Source: Cynocephalus volans
Lineage: Eukaryota > Chordata > Mammalia > Dermoptera > Cynocephalidae
Direction of reading: 5' to 3'
Length of the DNA stretch: 64,000 nt
Assembly: GCF_027409185.1 (NCBI RefSeq)
Contig: NC_084475.1
Span: 19,116,130 to 19,180,129 of the forward strand
In this document: positions 59,321-64,000 of the stretch, piece by piece
Layout of the letters: every line of letters begins with the position of its first letter
How positions within the stretch are numbered: position 1 is the stretch's first letter
Notes under the pieces: model-generated
Database searches by the model: none
What the model saw: only the letters and a program-made list of their open reading frames with translations
Told to the model about the DNA's origin: nothing
Position numbers and translations under genes: made by a program

Positions 59321-59766
59321 TGATGGTTAATTTTAATGTGTCAACATGACTGGGCTAAGGGATGCCCAGATAGCTGTAAAACATTGTTTCCCGGTGAGGA
59401 TGTTTCTGGAAGAAATTAGCATTTGAATCCGTAGGCTGAATAAAAGATCTGCCCTCCCCAACGTGGGCAGGCGTCATCCAATCTGTTGCAGGCCCAGCTA
59501 GAACACGAAGGTGGAGGACAGGCGAATTCTCTCTCTGCTTGATCTGGGACGTCTGTCTCCTGCCCTCGGACATCAGAACGCCAGGTTCTCAGGCCTTCAG
59601 ACTCTGACTGAATTCCACCACCAGATTTCCTGGTTCACCAGCTGGCAGACGGTGAGACTTATCTGCCTTCCTAAACACACGAGCCAATTCCCATAATAAA
59701 TGCCATCTTATGTATCTGTGTAGATCCTGTTGGTTCTGTTTCTCCGGAGAAACCTGACTAATACAG
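59321..59766 (+). mobile_element. ERVL LTR (MLT2-like)
   Basis: Begins tgatggttaattttaatgtg tcaacatgac and ends gtttctccggagaaacctga ctaatacag. Internal landmarks are ggatgcccagatagctgtaa, gtgggcaggcgtcatccaat and a terminal aataaa at about 59695. It is a solo LTR with no viral genes. Confidence 0.8.
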
Positions 59767-60644
59767 CCCTATAAATACAAAGTCTTGTGTGTCCTTCTCC
59801 TTTCCCAGAGAATATCCCCAAGCCCTTTAGCCTCTCAGTGTGGACTTGACGCCCACCCTCAAGCAAGCCAATAGTTCTAGGGAGGAGAAAAATAACACGG
59901 TGGCCCTCTCAGGCGGCTCCACTCCCAGTCCCACCCTCTTCGGCCATTTCTGGGCTTAAGACATTTCTCCCAAGCCTGGGCTCTCCTAACACGGCCTTGG
60001 CAATTTCTAGAATGCAGGCCCCACCCTCTGGATTAATCCACTCTGCTAAGTGGTCCCTCCTGCACAGAATCCACCTCTGGCATAAGACCACCCCAGCCTC
60101 GAGGGTCTGGGCCCACACTCCTGTTGACTGCAATTAGACCCACACTTCAGCACATGCTAACGTTAAAAATTACATGTACAATTCAAGTTCATTATAGAAG
60201 AATTATAAAATATACATTTGCAAAAGAGTGTCTAATTTCCTCTCATGTGTCTGAACTTTTTAACATGTTAGTAAAAAAAAATTCTACACCACTTGATGCC
60301 TGCGGAGCATCCGACGCTGTGATTTATAATCCACTCCCGGCTGCTGCATTTATAGGGGTTCCTAGCATTTGCCCAAGATAAATCAGACCGAGGTGAACAC
60401 CCTGGTCACTAACTGCTTACACGTGTCTTTAGTTACTTCCCTCAGAAAACCCCTAGCTATGGAGCTGCCTGGGCAGAGGGAAGATTTACATTTAAAGCCC
60501 TTGATCGTTGCTGCCAAAATGCCCTTCCGAGCCTCTGAACTGCTCACGTTAAGACAAAACATACCTGCTGTCCAGTCCTTCCAAGGGCAACAGACTCTGG
60601 CCAAAAGGGACAGAGCAACAGAAAGTCCAAAGCTGTGAAGTCCG

Positions 60645-60730
60645 ATCCTGTTTCCAGATCAGTCTCCGTGGATTCCTGGCACTGCCAGTCTGCTGGTGAC
60701 CTTGGGCAAGTGACGGACCACCCCCCACCA
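60645..60730 (+). mobile_element. MIR remnant
   Basis: The segments gattcctggcactgccagtc and gaccttgggcaagtgacgga match the sense MIR core. It is short. Confidence 0.55.
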
Positions 60731-62159
60731 AACAACCTCCTCCTTCGCAGAGTCCTCGTGACTGCGGAGTCCTTGTGACTAAGGAAAGAGCCGTGAAGGT
60801 CCTTCTGCCTTAAAAAGCCCTTGAGGATTGACTATTTGTCTGGTGGTTTTATTCCTGCTCTCCAGAACTGGTCCACGGAAAGCAAAGACCGTCACAGATT
60901 TGTTCCTGCACCCCTATCCTGAAGCCATCGGGGCTGAGGGGATGAGATGTCCTGGGGCTCTGCTCTAACTCCACTCCTCCTGACATCTCTGGTTTCTTCC
61001 TGGGCAGGGCCAGGCTGGCCCAATGCTGCCAGGGATGTCTGAGGATGGAAAGTTAAATGCTAGGAGGAGGGACGCCCGCAGAAGAGAAGATGCTGGACAG
61101 GGGGGCCAGGAGACAGCTGTGTGCGAGCACGTCCGCTTAAGCCTTTGCCCAGAAAAAGCAGGGAGGCTGTGTGCCCTCAAAGCCCTCCCGCCACGGTGTC
61201 AACACACTCCTAAACAACCCACCACGAGCCTGAAGCCCAATGCCCCCCTAGGCCTTTCTCCCAATGACGTATCCATTGCCCTATTGCTGAGGCACCCTGG
61301 ACCCCACTGCCTGGCATCAGCAGCCTGGCTGTGCTTGTAGCTAGACCCCCTGCAGCTGTGGACCCTCAGACAAACACATGCCATCCTCCTAGTGTTGGAG
61401 AACCCAGTGGTGAGGAGCGTCCTCCATGCCTTAGGGTCACTGTGAGGCTCAGATTTCACTGGGTTTCTGCGCTCTGGACACACAGTGTAACATTATTGTC
61501 ACTTCATGTCCCCAAGCCTCCGTGGCACTCCTGGCTTTCTTCCAAATCATCCTATGTTGCAGGACCCAGCGAGGGCACGGTGGTCTAGGCAGGGTCATAC
61601 AACCCTGCACAGTGAGCCCTCAGCTAGATGCAGCAAACAGACCACGGTGCAGGGAAAAGGCCGAGTTTCTGCCTAGTGATGGGGTCCAGCATGCTTGTAT
61701 TAGAAACATGCTCGGCCTCCTTGGGTGATCTGGGCTGTGCTGCTCAGAAAATTTGTCCCCATCCCCTGAGCTCCTGATGCAGACTGAGAAGAGAAGGGCT
61801 GCAGAAACGAGCTGGGGAGCAGGTGACGCCAGGCTGGCCATAAGCACGTCACAGGAGGAAGAGAGAACACGGCCAACTGGCCGCGTGGACGTAAGGGGAG
61901 GCTTCTTTCCCGTTCCACGCACGAGCCGTTCTTCTTAAAGAGCTCCTGGGACAGAGGCCACTGACAGCCACTGAGCCCCTTCAAGCTTTTGCGTACTTCA
62001 CTCATTCATCAGAAATGTACTCTGCTCTGGCACCACCCTGAGAAGTTTGGTCTTGCTTTTACAGAAGGGGAAAGTGATGCTCAGAGAGGCACAGGGTTGG
62101 GACTCGGCACCAGTCCCATTTGGCTCCAAAGGCCAGGCCTTTCCTCCCAACACCTTTCT

Positions 62160-62530
62160 CTCTCTCTTTTTTCTTTTAATATTACACAATGTAAACATTT
62201 TCTGTGGCCCTTTACCAATTTCTCCCTAACACCCCTCCCCCTCCCCACCTCTGGTAGCCTCAGTTCTGTTCTCTCCTTTTGAAAGTCTGAGGAATTGTTG
62301 TGATTGCTGTATCTTTCTGCACTGCCTGCCCCCCGCCACCCCAGCTCCCACTTATGAATGAGGGCATGCGGTATTTCTCTTTCCATACCTGGCTTATTTC
62401 ACCTGACGTAGTTTTCTCTAAGTTCATCCATATTGCTGCGAATGGCAGAATTTCATTCCTTTTCATGGCAGAGTAGTACTCCACCGTGTATGTACACCAC
62501 ATTTCCCTCATCCAGTCCTCCCTTGATGGA
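62160..62530 (-). mobile_element. L1 3' UTR/ORF2-end fragment, antisense
   Basis: The plus strand reads ccctttaccaatttctccct, gaattgttgtgattgctgta, ttatttcacctgacgtagtt and gaatggcagaatttcattcc, the inverse of the L1 3' end. Part of it matches the 34.1-34.4 kb copy in order. Confidence 0.8.
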
Positions 62531-63054
62531 CATTTCTCTCGACACCTTTTGTGTTATCTTTTTTCTCTCAGGTGTCCGTATCCTCCTTCTGCCCTTTGGG
62601 GAAGAACCAGGTGCACAGGTGTGTCCTAGCCAGGGCCTCCCTTAGGACCAGAGCAGCCTCAGCAAAGCCTGGTCCTGCGCCAGTTTGCTTTTGCTGCATC
62701 CATGGAAGGTGGCTCCAACATGACAGGGATGTGAGGAAAGCCCGACCCATCTCTCCAGACCGCAGATCAGAAAGGGCCAGATTCTGTCCCTGAAGATGTA
62801 CTGAGATCTCAGGGTCTCTTGTCCCACGGAAATATCTAACAGAAAGCCAGGCTCTTGCCTTCAAGCTCGCTTCCCCTTTGTGGGCTCAAAAGCCCAGAAA
62901 AGGTGGGTGATTTTCATTGCATTGTGGCATTCATTCCACTGGCCTCACTCCTTCTCAAGTCATCCTGCTTGCCTCTGGAAAGTGGGAACACGTATCCAGG
63001 CGGGGGTGTGATCCAGGTGCCCCACACTGGTGCAGCTGGCCCTGGATGACTTAG

Positions 63055-63260
63055 GCCAGGGGTCAGAAACATTTTTCTGTGAAGGGCCAGACAGTAAACA
63101 ATTTAGGTGTGGAGGGCCACACAATCTGTCACACCCATTTCACTCTGCTGCTATAGCACAAAAGCGGCCATGGACGTGGCACTGCCAGTGGGCATGGCTG
63201 TGTCCCAATAAAACTTTATTTACAACAGGTCATCAGCACGGCAGTGGGTATAGTTAGCCA
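63055..63260 (+). mobile_element. Nonautonomous hAT-type element
   Basis: Starts ccaggggtcagaaacatttt tctgtgaagggccagacagt. It contains gcatggctgtgtcccaataa aactttatttacaa and ends near agttagccagcccctg. It is the same family as the inverted copy at 46768-46978. Confidence 0.7.
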
Positions 63261-63429
63261 GCCCCTGAAGAAAGCCAGTTTCAGGAAGCCAGCTACCTTC
63301 TGTGGGGCATAGTCACACCAACAGGGTCCCAGGATAGACTGCTACAGTGTGACTCCTGATGTATAAGCAGAAGGGACAAAGCCAGACTCTGCAGGACTCC
63401 AGTCTATCTGATAAACCTCAGATAAACTC

Positions 63430-63580
63430 ACTGAGGTGGCATTCTGGATGCTGTAAAATTAGATCATGGTGATGGTTGTGCAACTCTGCAAATGTACTAA
63501 AAACCACTGAATTGTACTTTAAATGGTGACCTGTATGATATGTGAATTCTATCTCACCTAAGCCTAAGTCTCAGAGGCAG
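63430..63580 (+). mobile_element. L1 3' end fragment
   Basis: Contains gtgatggttgtgcaactctg and accactgaattgtactttaa, the usual last part of L1 3' fragments. It is short. Confidence 0.6.
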
Positions 63581-64000
63581 ATAAATGATAAGTTTTTTCA
63601 AAGAGGAGTAAACCATTGGTGTATAATCTGTGCCTCCAAAGACCCAAGGCAAAGTCCCAAGGGAAAGTCCGACAGGCCCCAAGTGTGACCGCTCTGTCCT
63701 GGGTCAACTGGGTCACCTCTCAGCTGAGTCAGGCATTACGCTTTTACCTCCTAAAGAAACCTCCACCTCTGTCTCTCCATTCTTACCCCAAATGCCTTTC
63801 AACTTTAAAATAATCACACAACTAGTACACGTGAATCATGTAAAATTTAGAAAATAGATGTCAGCGAAGAGAATGTAAGTCCCCCTTGATCTTTCCCACG
63901 GCCTAGAGTTTGGGTGGATATCCTCCCAGGATCTTTTCTATACACGTGCTTAAGTGTGTGCACATTTATTTTTTTTTTGTAAATGGGATACAGAAGTGAT

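Larger units (their letters stand above)
35207..64000 (-). other. TIMP2: TIMP2 intron 1 (continues past the right edge)
   Basis: More than 28.8 kb of intron 1. TIMP2 exon 1 and its CpG island are not seen, so they lie beyond 64000. It hosts CEP295NL at 47699-49387. Repeats recognised: an L2 at 36560-37160, SINEs at 40629, 42862, 46059 and 55626, a MaLR LTR at 46021-46603, a GGAA tract at 46689, MIRs at 50590, 53780, 57205 and 60650, L1 at 50960-51780, an ERVL LTR at 59321-59766, L1 3' UTR at 62160, and hAT elements at 46768, 49718 and 63055. The stretches 37700-40600, 41000-42850, 43000-45180, 51800-53780, 54000-55600 and 55810-57200 are unique-looking or unrecognised; 41.2-42.6 kb is GC-rich. 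Confidence 0.85.

Noticed and set aside
59321-59766. Possible endogenous retrovirus with genes
   Set aside because: Only a solo LTR is present. No gag, pol or env sequence adjoins it.
1-64000. A CRISPR array, operon, phage or novel defence system
   Set aside because: The splice-site structure, SINE/LINE content and USP36-TIMP2 synteny show mammalian nuclear DNA. The only short regular repeats are mini- and microsatellites without unique spacers.

Overview
This window is ordinary placental-mammal nuclear DNA, syntenic with human 17q25.3 (USP36 - TIMP2, with CEP295NL inside TIMP2 intron 1). All recognised genes lie on the minus strand, so gene order reads from right to left. About 97% of the window is intron, UTR or intergenic sequence. 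No bacterial, viral or CRISPR-type system is present.

Layout. 1-5154 holds the 5' coding end of USP36: the start-codon exon at 4893-5154 and the next exon at 4142-4363, which carries the Cys box of the deubiquitinase. USP36 intron 1 then runs to a CpG island (about 8.68-10.37 kb) that should hold its promoter and non-coding first exon. A 48-bp GC-rich minisatellite sits inside the island, and a pure G/C tract marks its right edge. 10.4-19.8 kb is intergenic. 19.8-22.5 kb is the TIMP2 3' UTR with two candidate poly(A) signals. The TIMP2 coding exons are exon 5 (22491-22688), exon 4 (24005-24129), exon 3 (33023-33131) and exon 2 (35106-35206). From 35207 to the right edge is TIMP2 intron 1; exon 1, with the signal peptide, lies beyond the window. 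Nested in intron 1 on the same strand is CEP295NL (47699-49387), an apparently intronless ORF related to the N-terminal part of the centrosomal protein CEP295.

Organism. The window carries at least 17 SINEs derived from tRNA-Ile, as monomers and as dimers. Several are flanked by target-site duplications of 12-18 bp. There are no Alu (7SL-derived) elements. Such monomer/dimer tRNA-Ile SINEs match my knowledge of the CYN family of colugos (Dermoptera). A rhinolophoid bat, whose Rhin-1 SINE is also a simple tRNA-derived family, is the alternative. I favour colugo at about 70%. Older repeats (MIR, L2, MER20-like hAT elements, ERVL/MaLR LTRs, L1 remnants) are those shared by placental mammals.

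How the genes work. USP36 is a nucleolar deubiquitinase needed for ribosome biogenesis. TIMP2 is a secreted inhibitor of matrix metalloproteinases and a partner in MT1-MMP/proMMP-2 activation. CEP295NL is a poorly studied paralogue of a centriole protein. They share a locus, not a pathway. The most useful observations are the minisatellite-generated open frames in the USP36 island, a SINE dimer inserted into an older SINE monomer, the one-sided orientation of the SINE dimers, and the retrocopy-like structure of CEP295NL.
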